A stretch of DNA of 64,000 nt. It comes from Algoriphagus marinus (lineage in GTDB: Bacteria; Bacteroidota; Bacteroidia; Cytophagales; Cyclobacteriaceae). Each line of letters starts with the position of its first letter. Position 1 is the stretch's first letter. Under the pieces are notes generated by a model, which was not told the origin of the DNA, did no database searches, and worked only from the letters and a program-made list of their open reading frames with translations. The stretch spans positions 1 through 64,000 of the forward strand of contig NZ_MSPQ01000014.1 in the NCBI RefSeq assembly GCF_001936475.1, read 5' to 3'. Positions 1 to 7,958 of the stretch are shown piece by piece. The translations under genes and the position numbers were made by a program.

Positions 1-59
1 ATTGATCAACCGGATTTTTGCCTTAATCCGTGATAATAGAAAACACGAAAAAAATTATC

Positions 60-129
60 AACCAAACCTTGCCTGATCCATAAGAATATCGGGACCGCAG
101 ATACATTTGATGTTAATCAAAGTTTGGTT
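60..129. repeat. Inverted-repeat-bounded element before the first DUF6090 gene
   Basis: An 8-base arm AACCAAAC (60-67) is matched exactly by GTTTGGTT (122-129), with 54 bases between. The sequence from the right arm to the start codon (ending GCTAACCAATGATAAAATTC) closely matches the sequence before the second DUF6090 gene. It may therefore be the upstream counterpart of the structured elements after both genes. It is shorter than those, and chance pairing in AT-rich DNA is possible. Confidence 0.3.
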
Positions 130-152
130 CTCCGCATCAATCCCGCTAACCA

Positions 153-911
153 ATGATAAAATTCTTTATAAAAATTCGACAAAATTTGCTTTCAGAAGGA
201 AAAACTGGAAAGTATTTTAAATATGCCATTGGAGAGATTGTCCTTGTTGTTATTGGAATTTTAATTGCTCTTCAGATTAATAATTGGAATGAGAAAAGAA
301 AGATTAAAAATGCAGAAATAGAAATTCTTCAAAACCTGAAAACTGAATTAAAATATAATATTGAAGACCTTGAAAATATAAATAGACAACATAAATCGGA
401 ACTTGAAGATGGCATTTTCATTTTAAAACTGTTTGGAACTGATGTTTCCAATGTTTCTGAATCAAAGTTGGATTCACTAATTTATAACGCTTTTTCTGGA
501 TTTTCTTTTGAAGCAAAAGATGGATATATCAAATCACTTATTGCATCAAACAAAATTGATTATTTACAAAACTCTGAATTGAAATCTTATATTTCCTCTT
601 TCGAGTCTATGGTAATAGATGCAAATCAAGAAGATGGATATGTAAGAAAACTACTAAATGAACGTTTTTGGCCGGCTACAGATGGTAAATTAAGTGCTTT
701 AAATAGCATATCCTCTTCAGAAAGGTACCAAGAATTCCCAAAAGGAACTTACTCTTCAGATTATGAATGGTTCTTCAATAATCGTGAAATGGAAGATTTA
801 ACAGCCAATATATTTAGTTGGAAAAAAGAGAATGTTTTAGATGAACAAGATTTAATAGATAAAATCAAAAGAATGATTCAGATTATAGATTCTGAATTAA
901 ATAGAAAATAA
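153..911 (+). CDS. DUF6090 family protein (copy 1)
   Basis: A 252-residue protein of the Bacteroidota family DUF6090, whose function is unknown. The N-terminus has the family pattern: a basic segment (KFFIKIRQNLL), then KTGKYFKYAIGE, then one hydrophobic helix at about residues 28-44 ending in QINNWNE. The rest is charged, probably helical, and predicted to lie on one side of the membrane. The next gene is a paralog with the same N-terminus, and the two share nearly identical start regions and downstream DNA, so they look like a tandem duplication or two units of one mobile array. No Shine-Dalgarno sequence is visible, which is usual here. The family assignment is strong and the role is unknown. 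Confidence 0.88.
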   Translation: MIKFFIKIRQNLLSEGKTGKYFKYAIGEIVLVVIGILIALQINNWNEKRKIKNAEIEILQNLKTELKYNIEDLENINRQHKSELEDGIFILKLFGTDVSNVSESKLDSLIYNAFSGFSFEAKDGYIKSLIASNKIDYLQNSELKSYISSFESMVIDANQEDGYVRKLLNERFWPATDGKLSALNSISSSERYQEFPKGTYSSDYEWFFNNREMEDLTANIFSWKKENVLDEQDLIDKIKRMIQIIDSELNRK

Positions 912-915
912 GAAA

Positions 916-1046
916 GCCCAACAATGGCTATAAGTAATTGCTCGTTCTCGCCTACTTCTGAAAATCCTTGCGGATTTTCAGCTTTGTGTGTACTTGCAAA
1001 GTTAAGTACCAAACAACGCAGCTACTCATAACCGAAACCGTTGTGC
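916..1046 (+). repeat. Long imperfect inverted repeat after DUF6090 copy 1, attC-like layout
   Basis: The element starts four bases after the stop codon with GCCCAAC (916-922) and ends with GTTGTGC (1040-1046), which pair at six of seven positions. The inner arms also pair: GCTATAAGTAATTGC on the left against the complement of GCAGCTACTCATAACC on the right. The centre holds a perfect 10-bp hairpin, CTGAAAATCC TTGC GGATTTTCAG (958-981), and the inverted pair GTACTT/AAGTAC. Nested imperfect arms with simple outer boxes directly after a gene are the layout of integron attC sites (RYYYAAC...GTTRRRY). The left box fits that consensus; the right box has one deviation. A 14-bp palindrome CCGATAGCTATCGG (1053-1066) follows. 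Confidence 0.5.
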
Positions 1047-1082
1047 TTCATCCCGATAGCTATCGGCACTAACCGCTAACCA

Positions 1083-1811
1083 ATGATAAAATTCTTTAGA
1101 AAAATTCGTCAAAATCTGCTTATGGAAAACAAGACTGGAAAGTATTTTAAGTATGCTATTGGCGAAATTTTATTGGTGATAATAGGGATACTCATTGCAG
1201 TATCCATTAATGGCTGGAATGAAGACAGAAAGCTAGCTAATGAAGAACAATCTCTTCTAAAGGACTTAAAACAAGAAATGGAGTTAAATCTAAAATCATT
1301 AGAAACTGTCATTACGCAACATGAAGAATCATTAAAGGCCGCAGAAGAAATAAGAAAACTCTTTGACGACAGAGATGCTTTCAATAAAATGCCAGAAGAA
1401 ACATTTGCGGAACTTTGTGGCAGGATGGAAAAAAACTCTACCTACGATCCTCAAAGCGGAATTCTTAATTCCTTAATTAATTCAGGGCGTTTAAGTTTAT
1501 TTTCTAACAAGGAACTCAAATATTTATTAGCCTCATTCAAAGAATCGACAGTTGATGCTTTTGAAGATACTCATGCTATACAGAGGGAAAGACCAACATT
1601 AATGCACGAGTCCTTTCTGGGGGCATACGAAAAAAAGGATGGTAAAATTATTTCGTATAATCCAAAACAAAGGTATGATAGTGAAGCATTTAGGCTTTAC
1701 GCTAATTTATATTTTTTCTGGGTACGAACCGGTGGATTGAAAGAAGAACGTGAATTAAAACAAGAATTAGAAAAGATTATTAAACTAATTAATCAAGAGA
1801 TTAAAAAATAA
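1083..1811 (+). CDS. DUF6090 family protein (copy 2)
   Basis: A 242-residue paralog of the preceding gene, with the same opening (IKFFRKIRQNLL, then KTGKYFKYAIGEILLVIIGI) and a single membrane helix at about residues 28-44 followed by SINGWNEDRK. The remainder is a charged helical domain that has diverged clearly from copy 1, so the duplication is not recent. The 20 bases across the start codon are identical to copy 1. The gene lies between two structured inverted-repeat elements that begin four bases after each gene's stop codon. Function is unknown. A membrane-anchored accessory role is only an inference from the topology. Confidence 0.88.
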   Translation: MIKFFRKIRQNLLMENKTGKYFKYAIGEILLVIIGILIAVSINGWNEDRKLANEEQSLLKDLKQEMELNLKSLETVITQHEESLKAAEEIRKLFDDRDAFNKMPEETFAELCGRMEKNSTYDPQSGILNSLINSGRLSLFSNKELKYLLASFKESTVDAFEDTHAIQRERPTLMHESFLGAYEKKDGKIISYNPKQRYDSEAFRLYANLYFFWVRTGGLKEERELKQELEKIIKLINQEIKK

Positions 1812-1815
1812 GAAA

Positions 1816-1966
1816 TCCCAACAAAAGCTATAATTAATTGCTTATTCTCGCTTACTTCTGAAAACCCTTACGTATTTTCAGTTTTGTGTGTACTTGCCTG
1901 CCGGCCTTTAGGTTTGCAAAGTTAAGTACTAACCCAGGCAAAACTCATAGCTGAGACATTAGCGCT
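1816..1966 (+). repeat. Second structured element after DUF6090 copy 2
   Basis: Homologous to the element at 916-1046, and again starts four bases after the stop codon with TCCCAAC. The central hairpin arms CTGAAAA/TTTTCAG and the pair GTACTT/AAGTAC are kept although bases inside the loops differ. The inner arm AGCTATAATTAATTGC pairs with the right-side sequence GGCAAAACTCATAGCT. About 19 extra bases, including CTGCCGGC, are inserted between GTACTTGC and TTTGCAAAG. The right terminal box (near ATTAGCGC) has drifted, so this copy looks more degenerate. Confidence 0.45.
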
Positions 1967-1970
1967 GAGT

Positions 1971-2106
1971 TTAAACAAAAACATAATGTCGGAAAGTCTT
2001 CCTACCCTTTCAGATCTATTTTGAAAGGTTTTTTTTATGACTTCGGCAAAGCCTTTCCAGCCCGATCCTTTTGATTTTTTAAAAGTAATTGAATAGTAAT
2101 GAGGAA
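1971..2106. repeat. Dispersed repeat, copy A (with terminator-like hairpin)
   Basis: About 136 bases that recur at 3769-3906 and, in shortened form, at 7959-8045. It contains CCTTTCA (2006-2012), a nine-base loop, TGAAAGG (2022-2028) and eight T residues, which is the form of an intrinsic terminator on the plus strand. The part after the hairpin (around CAGCCCGATCCTTTTGATTT) is shared with copy B but not copy C. Reading through it gives only short, interrupted frames, so I treat it as non-coding. Confidence 0.6.
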
Positions 2107-2257
2107 GATCTTAAAACCTCGTTTCAATAGGTTGATTTATTTTTGTTTTGAAGTGAAAGACGTTAAACCAAATATTCTACTAAATCAACTGCAATCAGTG
2201 TGAAAATGAACTTCATCATTCACAAGAGTCAACTGATTTTTTACCAACTATTACTTT

Positions 2258-2443
2258 TCAGCCCTCATCCTTGGTGGTTTTGACTAGGCCAATGCCAGCT
2301 ATAAAAAATAATAGGCCCAATGAACCAAAGACAATCATTTGTTTAATATCCGCTGATCCATTGGCAAATGTGACCGCGGAATAAATAAGTCCTGCTATAC
2401 CCAAAACTGTAAGTATGGCTCCGAAAATTCTTTTTAAGTTCAT
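2258..2443 (-). CDS. Small two-helix membrane protein
   Basis: A 61-residue hydrophobic protein with two predicted membrane helices (about residues 5-25 and 34-54) joined by a short polar loop containing NGSADIKQ, and a charged tail KTTKDEG. The shape and sequence resemble short conserved hypothetical membrane proteins common in Bacteroidota. No catalytic motif is visible and the function is unknown. It stands alone between dispersed repeat copy A and a stretch of decayed mobile-element fragments, on the strand opposite to its neighbours. Its start follows a plausible spacing from upstream DNA but no clear ribosome site is seen. Confidence 0.65.
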   Translation of the reverse strand: MNLKRIFGAILTVLGIAGLIYSAVTFANGSADIKQMIVFGSLGLLFFIAGIGLVKTTKDEG

Positions 2444-2524
2444 AAGTAAGAAATATTACAGCTCAATGTTGCCCACAATCATGCCAGTAAGAATAACTTG
2501 AAGGGTTTCGCTTTCCACAGTTAG

Positions 2525-2600
2525 GCAATAGTAGAAAGTCCAGAAGAATACCTCTATTCCAGTGCCCTGATTTATGCAGAAAAAAAGGGATGGATCGCTT
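2525..2600 (+). pseudogene. Fragment of a REP-associated/IS200-like transposase C-terminus
   Basis: Read from 2525 on the plus strand, the frame gives AIVESPEEYLYSSALIYAEK. This matches the C-terminal pattern of REP-associated tyrosine transposases (a run like NPVRAGIVESPEEYxYSSARDY). The codon just before it is a stop and the expected upstream part is absent, so only a scrap remains. The assignment rests on this short pattern. Confidence 0.45.
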
Positions 2601-2660
2601 CTGCAAAAAGTAAATTGGAAAGGATCAGAGGGTGTAATTACTCCCGTCAACAGTACCGGA

Positions 2661-2864
2661 TTATACCCGGTGCAGAGGTTTCAACCGCTGTGGACAATTT
2701 TCATTGAAATGGATCTTCAGTTTCGGCAGAAGGCGGGAATAATTGGTCAGGGTACTTTGGCTTTTGGCTGCTATGGTAACTTTTTGCTCAAACCTGGCAA
2801 GCAGTTCCGCAAAACCTGCTACATTGGAACATGCGGTCTGGAGGAGATTTTCTTTTTTTATGAT
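2661..2864 (-). pseudogene. Fragment of a tyrosine recombinase N-terminal (core-binding) domain
   Basis: The minus strand reads, without a start codon, about 66 codons. They include FAELLARFEQKVTIAAKSQS and then TLTNYSRLLPKLKIHF before a stop. This is the SAM-like N-terminal DNA-binding segment of phage-integrase/XerD-type recombinases of Bacteroidota, where the helix pattern xSxxTLxNYxRxLxKxxxHF is typical. The catalytic domain is missing. Together with the transposase scrap just to the left it marks an old mobile-element insertion site. Confidence 0.5.
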
Positions 2865-3019
2865 TAAAGGGAGTTAATGAATGATCTAAAAAATTCCGGA
2901 CTTCTGATAGCTCTTGAAACTACCGTAGGTTTAGTGCAACAATATGTATAATGCATAGCATTTTGCGGGGTGCTATGACTTTATCCACGGAACTTTTTAA
3001 ACAATTAAAATAAACAATA

Positions 3020-3436
3020 ATGAAATTGAAGAAAGGACTTATCAAAAAGGGGATGTACCTATCGGGGATATCGAACATCGTTGGCGTATTACTCTTTTCT
3101 AAATTTTACAGTAATACGGTTATTAATGAAGCTGACCCTGTTGTCATGTCTAATTTTGGCTTGCTCATGATAACTGTATGGGGTTTGGCATTTATAGCAA
3201 TGGCTCCTAAATGGGAAAAGCTTAAATGGCTTATTGGAGCATTTGCTATTGAGAAATTCATTTACGGTTTTGTCTGGACAAATTGGTTGTTGAATAACGA
3301 CCTTTCAAGTGTATATGAGCAAGATACCATGGCTGGTATTTTCTATACCATTTATGGGCCCAATGATTGGTTCTTCTTTTTGTTTTACTTAGTTGTGTTT
3401 ATATACTTAAACAGTACACAGAAAATAGTTAGTTAA
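3020..3436 (+). CDS. Hypothetical four-helix membrane protein
   Basis: A 138-residue integral membrane protein with about four hydrophobic segments (near residues 12-30, 42-62, 68-90 and 112-134). Polar or aromatic landmarks between them include KWEKLKWLIG, WTNWLLNND, YEQDTMAGIFYTIYGPNDW. It resembles uncharacterised inner-membrane proteins found across Flavobacteriia and Cytophagia, and I recognise no named family with a known function. It is a single gene with no operon partner: on its left is the decayed mobile-element region and on its right a palindrome-rich non-coding stretch followed by dispersed repeat copy B. Confidence 0.7.
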   Translation: MKLKKGLIKKGMYLSGISNIVGVLLFSKFYSNTVINEADPVVMSNFGLLMITVWGLAFIAMAPKWEKLKWLIGAFAIEKFIYGFVWTNWLLNNDLSSVYEQDTMAGIFYTIYGPNDWFFFLFYLVVFIYLNSTQKIVS

Positions 3437-3465
3437 TAGTTTAAAACTATGTGAAATTGAGTGGA

Positions 3466-3735
3466 CGATCGTGAGCTTGAAGCTCACGGTGCGCCTTACA
3501 AGCTACCGATCAAGATATTCTTTTGTCTCGTTCCCCAGAGTTACTGTGACTTCAACTGACTTCTCTTAGACGTTCCAGACGTCTTTCTGCGCTAAAGCCC
3601 TGCTCTTCGCTAAAACTTACACAGGAAGTTTTCTTAACGCTCATTCCTTTCGGTAAGGAGGATATCCTTGCACCTATTGCTGCGCTATCTACTATTTTAG
3701 CTTATCTCTGTTTCCAGAGCTTAGGACTTCGGCAT
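3466..3735. repeat. Palindrome-rich non-coding stretch
   Basis: Several short perfect or near-perfect hairpins stand in series: CGTGAGCTT/AAGCTCACG (3470-3488), AAAACTT/AAGTTTT, the palindrome AGGATATCCT and, just beyond at about 3733-3750, ATGAGGT/ACCTCAT. No convincing reading frame covers it. It may be a stack of dispersed structured repeats, or a decayed element. The density of hairpins is directly visible; the meaning is not. Confidence 0.4.
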
Positions 3736-3768
3736 GAGGTGTTACCTCATCCCCCCGGTAGCTATCAG

Positions 3769-3906
3769 TTTTAAATAAAAAAATAATGTCAGAAAGTTTA
3801 CCTATCCTTTTAGATCTATTTTGAAAGGTTTTTTCATGGCTTGGGCTAAGCCTTCCCAGCCCGATCCTTTTGATTTTTTAAAAAGTAAATGAATAGTAAT
3901 GAAGAA
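3769..3906. repeat. Dispersed repeat, copy B
   Basis: Closely matches copy A over its whole length. The hairpin is CCTTTTA (3806-3812) and TGAAAGG (3822-3828) followed by six T residues. Relative to copy A a C-G pair has become a T-G wobble, so the stem is kept. A short element CTGATGCCCA-n-TCTGGG (4031-4049), with the inverted arms TGCCCA/TGGGTA, lies downstream and recurs after copy C (8081-8099). Confidence 0.6.
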
Positions 3907-4105
3907 GTAATCATTTTACCATGACAAGATTTGCCACTTACCAAGAGCCGTCACCAAGCCACCTAGAGGGGATGCCCGAATACTTTTGCACAGGCTTTTC
4001 ATACTCTGAAATATTTTTTAACTTAAATACCTGATGCCCATTCTGGGTATCCAAAGCCGTTTTGCAGAAGTGGCAAAAAGTTGTAGCATCATAAATCCAA
4101 AAAAT

Positions 4106-5962
4106 ATGAAATCATATTTGAAGCTTTTTATCTTGATAGGAATTCTTGCTTCATGCAATACCAAAACGAATGAGTCTGAAACGTCAGATTCCAATCAAAA
4201 AGAGGGGTATGTCCATAATGGAATCAGCTATGATATCACTGAAAATAAATTAAAGGAGGCTTATTTTGGAGAACAGCACTTACACACTGCGGCCTCGATG
4301 GATGCCTTTATTGCAGGAACTCGGCTTACTCCTGATGATGCCTATCGTTTTGCACAAGGAGAAGAAGTATTGGTCAATGGAAAGCCTCATAAAATTCACA
4401 GAGCATTAGACTGGGCAGCAGTAACCGATCATGCCGAATTTTTGGGAGAAGCTTATTCGCTTTTAAACTCTGATGCTCCTGGTCATGATAGCGAAGCCGC
4501 AAAGGCAATGAGAGATGCCCCGGATCTAAAAACAGCTTTAACAGTTTATAAAAAATATGTCCTCGATGCCTTGGCTGGAGGAAATGCGCATCCGGACTTT
4601 TGGCAAGGGTATGAAGCCGTGAAATCTCAATGGCAGAAAAACATTGATGCCACCGAAAAAAACTATAAACCCGGAAAGTTTACCACAATCCATGCTTATG
4701 AATGGAGTTCGGCTCCCAACACTGCCAACTTACATCGGAATGTATTTTTTAGAGATACTAATTTGCCAGATATGCCCTTTTCATCCAATGAAGGCCCTTC
4801 TCCTCAAGAACTTTGGGACTGGATGATCGCTCAGGAAAAAAATGGAGTTAAGGTATTCGCTAATCCTCATAACCCGAATGAGAGTAAAGGCATGTTGTTT
4901 CCTGAGGTAGCGATGAACAACAAACCCATTGATAAAACTTATGCAGAAACCCGCCAACATTTCGAGAGAAACCTAGAAATGATGCAAACGAAGGGGAATT
5001 CAGAAGTAGTTCCTAATTTCTGGCCGAATGATGAATTTGCGGATTTCGAAAATGCTGTTTCACTTCAGGAGTACAACGGAAGAGTCTTTGAGAAGCATAA
5101 TTTTATCCGATATGGATTGACCAGAGGGGTGAAATACAAGGAAGAATTAGGAGTGAACCCATTCAAATATGGATTTGTCGGAGGAACGGATAGCCACAAT
5201 GGTGTCATGTCCAATGTGGAAGAATTCAACTATGTGGGCCACCATGGTATGGCTGACGAAACAGCATTGGACCGCTCAAGAAATGAACAGGATGGAGAAA
5301 TGTATAACCGTGATATGAACCCAGGGGGATTAACAGGGGTTTGGGCTACTTCCAATACGCGGGAAGCCATTTGGGACGGAATGCACAATCGCGAGTCATT
5401 TGCCACTTCAGGGCCAAGAATTAAAGTTCGATTTTTTGCAGGGAATGGTTACCAATCCTCTTATAACTCCTATGAAGAAATGGTCAAAGATGGCTATGCC
5501 AAAGGCGTTCCCATGGGACAAAATTACGAAGGTAGCGGTGCTCCTGAGTTTTTGGTATGGGCAATCAAAGACCCAATTGCACCAAATTTAGACCGGATAC
5601 AGATCATCAAAGGTTGGGTTGAAAATGGCGAAATGAAAGACACGATCTATAATGTCGCTGCATCAGAAAATCGGCTGAAATCCGATGGGACAGTGACTCC
5701 AATCGATGCACCTGTGAACATGAAAACAGGAGAGTTCAACAAGGAAAAAGGGGCTCCAGAATTAATGGCTGTATGGAAAGATCCTTCATACGATCCCAAT
5801 CAAAATGCCTATTACTATGTCAGGGTTATTCAGCTCCCCACTGCTAGATATAGTTTATGGGATGAGATTAGAAATCCAGATGTCCACTATCCGGAAGACA
5901 CCAAAAGGGTAATCCAAGAGCGAGCATGGGCTTCTCCAATCTGGATTGAGCCAGGTAACTGA
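4106..5962 (+). CDS. DUF3604 domain lipoprotein (PHP-like metal-dependent family)
   Basis: I choose the ATG at 4106 (618 residues) because it opens a lipoprotein signal: a hydrophobic run from MKSYLKLFILIG to the lipobox ILASC. An in-frame ATG at 4034 would only add a non-signal extension. The mature part matches DUF3604, with metal-ligand-like motifs GEQHLHT, VTDHAEF, ANPHNPN and GGTDSHNG, as in PHP-type metal hydrolases, plus the family's MHNRESFATSGPRI. The substrate is unknown. The protein should be tethered in the periplasm or outer membrane. A PPIase gene follows after five bases and then a HupE/UreJ gene, which suggests one transcript. Confidence 0.9.
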   Translation: MKSYLKLFILIGILASCNTKTNESETSDSNQKEGYVHNGISYDITENKLKEAYFGEQHLHTAASMDAFIAGTRLTPDDAYRFAQGEEVLVNGKPHKIHRALDWAAVTDHAEFLGEAYSLLNSDAPGHDSEAAKAMRDAPDLKTALTVYKKYVLDALAGGNAHPDFWQGYEAVKSQWQKNIDATEKNYKPGKFTTIHAYEWSSAPNTANLHRNVFFRDTNLPDMPFSSNEGPSPQELWDWMIAQEKNGVKVFANPHNPNESKGMLFPEVAMNNKPIDKTYAETRQHFERNLEMMQTKGNSEVVPNFWPNDEFADFENAVSLQEYNGRVFEKHNFIRYGLTRGVKYKEELGVNPFKYGFVGGTDSHNGVMSNVEEFNYVGHHGMADETALDRSRNEQDGEMYNRDMNPGGLTGVWATSNTREAIWDGMHNRESFATSGPRIKVRFFAGNGYQSSYNSYEEMVKDGYAKGVPMGQNYEGSGAPEFLVWAIKDPIAPNLDRIQIIKGWVENGEMKDTIYNVAASENRLKSDGTVTPIDAPVNMKTGEFNKEKGAPELMAVWKDPSYDPNQNAYYYVRVIQLPTARYSLWDEIRNPDVHYPEDTKRVIQERAWASPIWIEPGN

Positions 5963-5967
5963 AGTAT

Positions 5968-6828
5968 ATGAAGAAATTCTTAAAAGAACCTTTGTTGCAT
6001 TTCATGCTATTAGGAACCATGATCTTTGGGTACTACTATCTTACAAATGATATAGAGGATGCTGAGGCGGCCATTCTCATTGATGATGCCGAGTACGATT
6101 ACCTACTGAGTTTGTGGAAAAACCAATGGCAGCGAGAGCCAAATGAGGATGACATTAAGGCTTTTTTGGACCAATACCTTCGGCAAGAAGTGTTTTACAA
6201 GGAAGCCCTTGCACTGAATTTGGATCACAATGACATCATCGTCAAAAGACGTTTGGCGCAAAAGATGGAAGCAGTTTCCAATGATTTGAATTTCATGATG
6301 AATCCTCCTACTGACGAGGAATTGAAATCATTTTTTGCTTCAAACCCAGATCTTTTCCAATTGCCTCCGAGCTTTACCTTTCAGCAGGTTTTATTTTTAG
6401 CAAGTGAAGAAAATCTATCCGCGCAAATGGAAATCAACAAGATTGCACTGAACGAAGGCGAAGAAATTCCTGATTCTAGAAAACTTAAGCTATCACTTGC
6501 TAATCAATGGGACAACAGTTCTCTAGCAGAAATAAGTAAAGCCTTTGGGGATGATTTTGCCCTCGCATTGGATAGTATCCCCAACAACCAATGGGTGGGT
6601 CCTATTGCTTCAGGATTTGGCCAACATTTGGTTTTTATATCTAAAAAGGACAATGCTGAAACAGCCGATTTTGAAGACATCAAACCCTATGTCCTTAATG
6701 AATTTGAGTACCAGTCCGAACTTAGAACTCAAGAAAAGATTTATCTTGACTTACTTGAAAAATATGGTGTAAAAATCACATCGGAAAAGGTACCGGATAG
6801 TGTCAAAGAAAGCTTTAATAACCAATGA
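5968..6828 (+). CDS. Parvulin-type peptidyl-prolyl cis-trans isomerase, membrane-anchored
   Basis: A 286-residue protein with one N-terminal membrane anchor (about residues 10-27). A SurA/PpiC-like helical region follows (EDDIKAFLDQYLRQEVFYKEA, through RRLAQKMEAV). After it comes a parvulin domain, from about residue 130 (PPSFTFQQVLF) to GQHLVFISK. It probably assists folding of secreted or membrane proteins, perhaps its own operon partners. It starts five bases after the DUF3604 gene and its stop overlaps the HupE/UreJ start by four bases, so the three are very likely co-translated. The isomerase domain is divergent and its activity is inferred. Confidence 0.85.
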   Translation: MKKFLKEPLLHFMLLGTMIFGYYYLTNDIEDAEAAILIDDAEYDYLLSLWKNQWQREPNEDDIKAFLDQYLRQEVFYKEALALNLDHNDIIVKRRLAQKMEAVSNDLNFMMNPPTDEELKSFFASNPDLFQLPPSFTFQQVLFLASEENLSAQMEINKIALNEGEEIPDSRKLKLSLANQWDNSSLAEISKAFGDDFALALDSIPNNQWVGPIASGFGQHLVFISKKDNAETADFEDIKPYVLNEFEYQSELRTQEKIYLDLLEKYGVKITSEKVPDSVKESFNNQ

Positions 6829-7811
6829 GGCTATTTGTAAAGATTCTTTTGATCGATTTGTTAGTTCTGAGTTGTCACTTCTCATATGCGCATGAAGTAC
6901 GCCCTGCTTATTTGCAGATTCATGAACAGACACACAATACCTATTCTGTGTTGTGGAAAGTGCCTCGAACAGTCGATAAGGTTTTAAATATTCAACCTGA
7001 ATTTGAGAAAAGCTTTACGCTTACAGAAACAGTTCCTCCCCGGATATTAGAGGCTTTTGTATTGTACAGCTACCAGCTGGAGGGAGAGCAAAGTATAGCA
7101 AACACCCAACTTTCTATCTATCAGCTCAATACCACAGGCACCGATGTGTTGGTCGACATTCAATTACTGAATGGCCAGCACCATAGTTTTCTTTTGCGGC
7201 CAACCAAAAATTCTATCCTTGTCCCCGAAACCTCAAATAAATCGAACGTAGCAAAAACCTATGTAATACTAGGAGTTGAACATATCTTACTGGGATTTGA
7301 TCATTTACTTTTTGTTTTAGCATTAGTATTAATCACCAAGGGTTTTAAAAAACTGTTGAAGACTATTACAGCATTTACACTGGCACATAGTATCACTTTG
7401 AGTTTTTCAGCCTTGGGGATTGCAAATCTGCCCGGACTTCCGGTCGAAGCTGTGATTGCCTTGAGCATAGTTTTTCTTGCCTTAGAAATCCTAAAAATCC
7501 AGCAAGGGCATACCACGCTAACAAGTCAGAAGCCTTGGATTGTTGCCTTTTCTTTTGGCCTGCTCCATGGATTTGGATTCGCAGGAGCCTTACAAGATAT
7601 TGGTCTACCCCAAAATGAGATAACCTTGGCATTAGCTACCTTCAATGTCGGTGTGGAATTAGGTCAAATCCTGTTTGTCTTGGTTGTTTTGCTGATCATT
7701 AGATTTACCCAATCTATTCTTCCATCTAAAAGTTGGAGTGAAAAACTTGTTCCTTATGCAATAGGCTCAATGGCTGCATTTTGGTTGATCGAACGGATTG
7801 CTGGATTTTAG
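6825..7811 (+). CDS. HupE/UreJ family membrane protein
   Basis: A 328-residue protein with a cleavable signal (ending near CHFSYAHEV), a periplasmic N-terminal domain of about 130 residues and a C-terminal HupE/UreJ domain with about six helices. The membrane part holds conserved histidines and acids in LGVEHILLGFDHLLF, FTLAHSITLSFSALG and FGLLHGFGFAGAL. In characterised HupE proteins such residues bind nickel or cobalt. Here the metal is unknown, and no hydrogenase or urease gene is in the window. It overlaps the PPIase gene by four bases. The combination with DUF3604 and a PPIase suggests a metal or membrane-protein related unit, which is inference. Confidence 0.88.
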   Translation: MRLFVKILLIDLLVLSCHFSYAHEVRPAYLQIHEQTHNTYSVLWKVPRTVDKVLNIQPEFEKSFTLTETVPPRILEAFVLYSYQLEGEQSIANTQLSIYQLNTTGTDVLVDIQLLNGQHHSFLLRPTKNSILVPETSNKSNVAKTYVILGVEHILLGFDHLLFVLALVLITKGFKKLLKTITAFTLAHSITLSFSALGIANLPGLPVEAVIALSIVFLALEILKIQQGHTTLTSQKPWIVAFSFGLLHGFGFAGALQDIGLPQNEITLALATFNVGVELGQILFVLVVLLIIRFTQSILPSKSWSEKLVPYAIGSMAAFWLIERIAGF

Positions 7812-7958
7812 AATAAAAACTTTCTAAAACTCTGTGTTAGCGTATTCAAGCGGAAAGTTTTAAAATCAGCGTTTTTTTATTCCTAATAAATTTTGCGGTA
7901 CGCGGACAATGAATTGCTTCGAAAACAGGACTAAGAATATCCTAGACCGTTCACGATC

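Noticed and set aside
1981..2096. Short peptide gene inside dispersed repeat copy A (MSESLPTLSDLF and MTSAKPFQPDPFDF frames)
   Set aside because: Both frames are very short, and the second is broken by a stop in copy C, so coding is not conserved.
2456..2650. 64-codon minus-strand frame
   Set aside because: It is antisense to the transposase scrap and its composition is not protein-like.
2574..2867. 97-codon plus-strand frame
   Set aside because: It runs antisense to the recombinase relic and has no family likeness; the minus-strand fragment explains the sequence.
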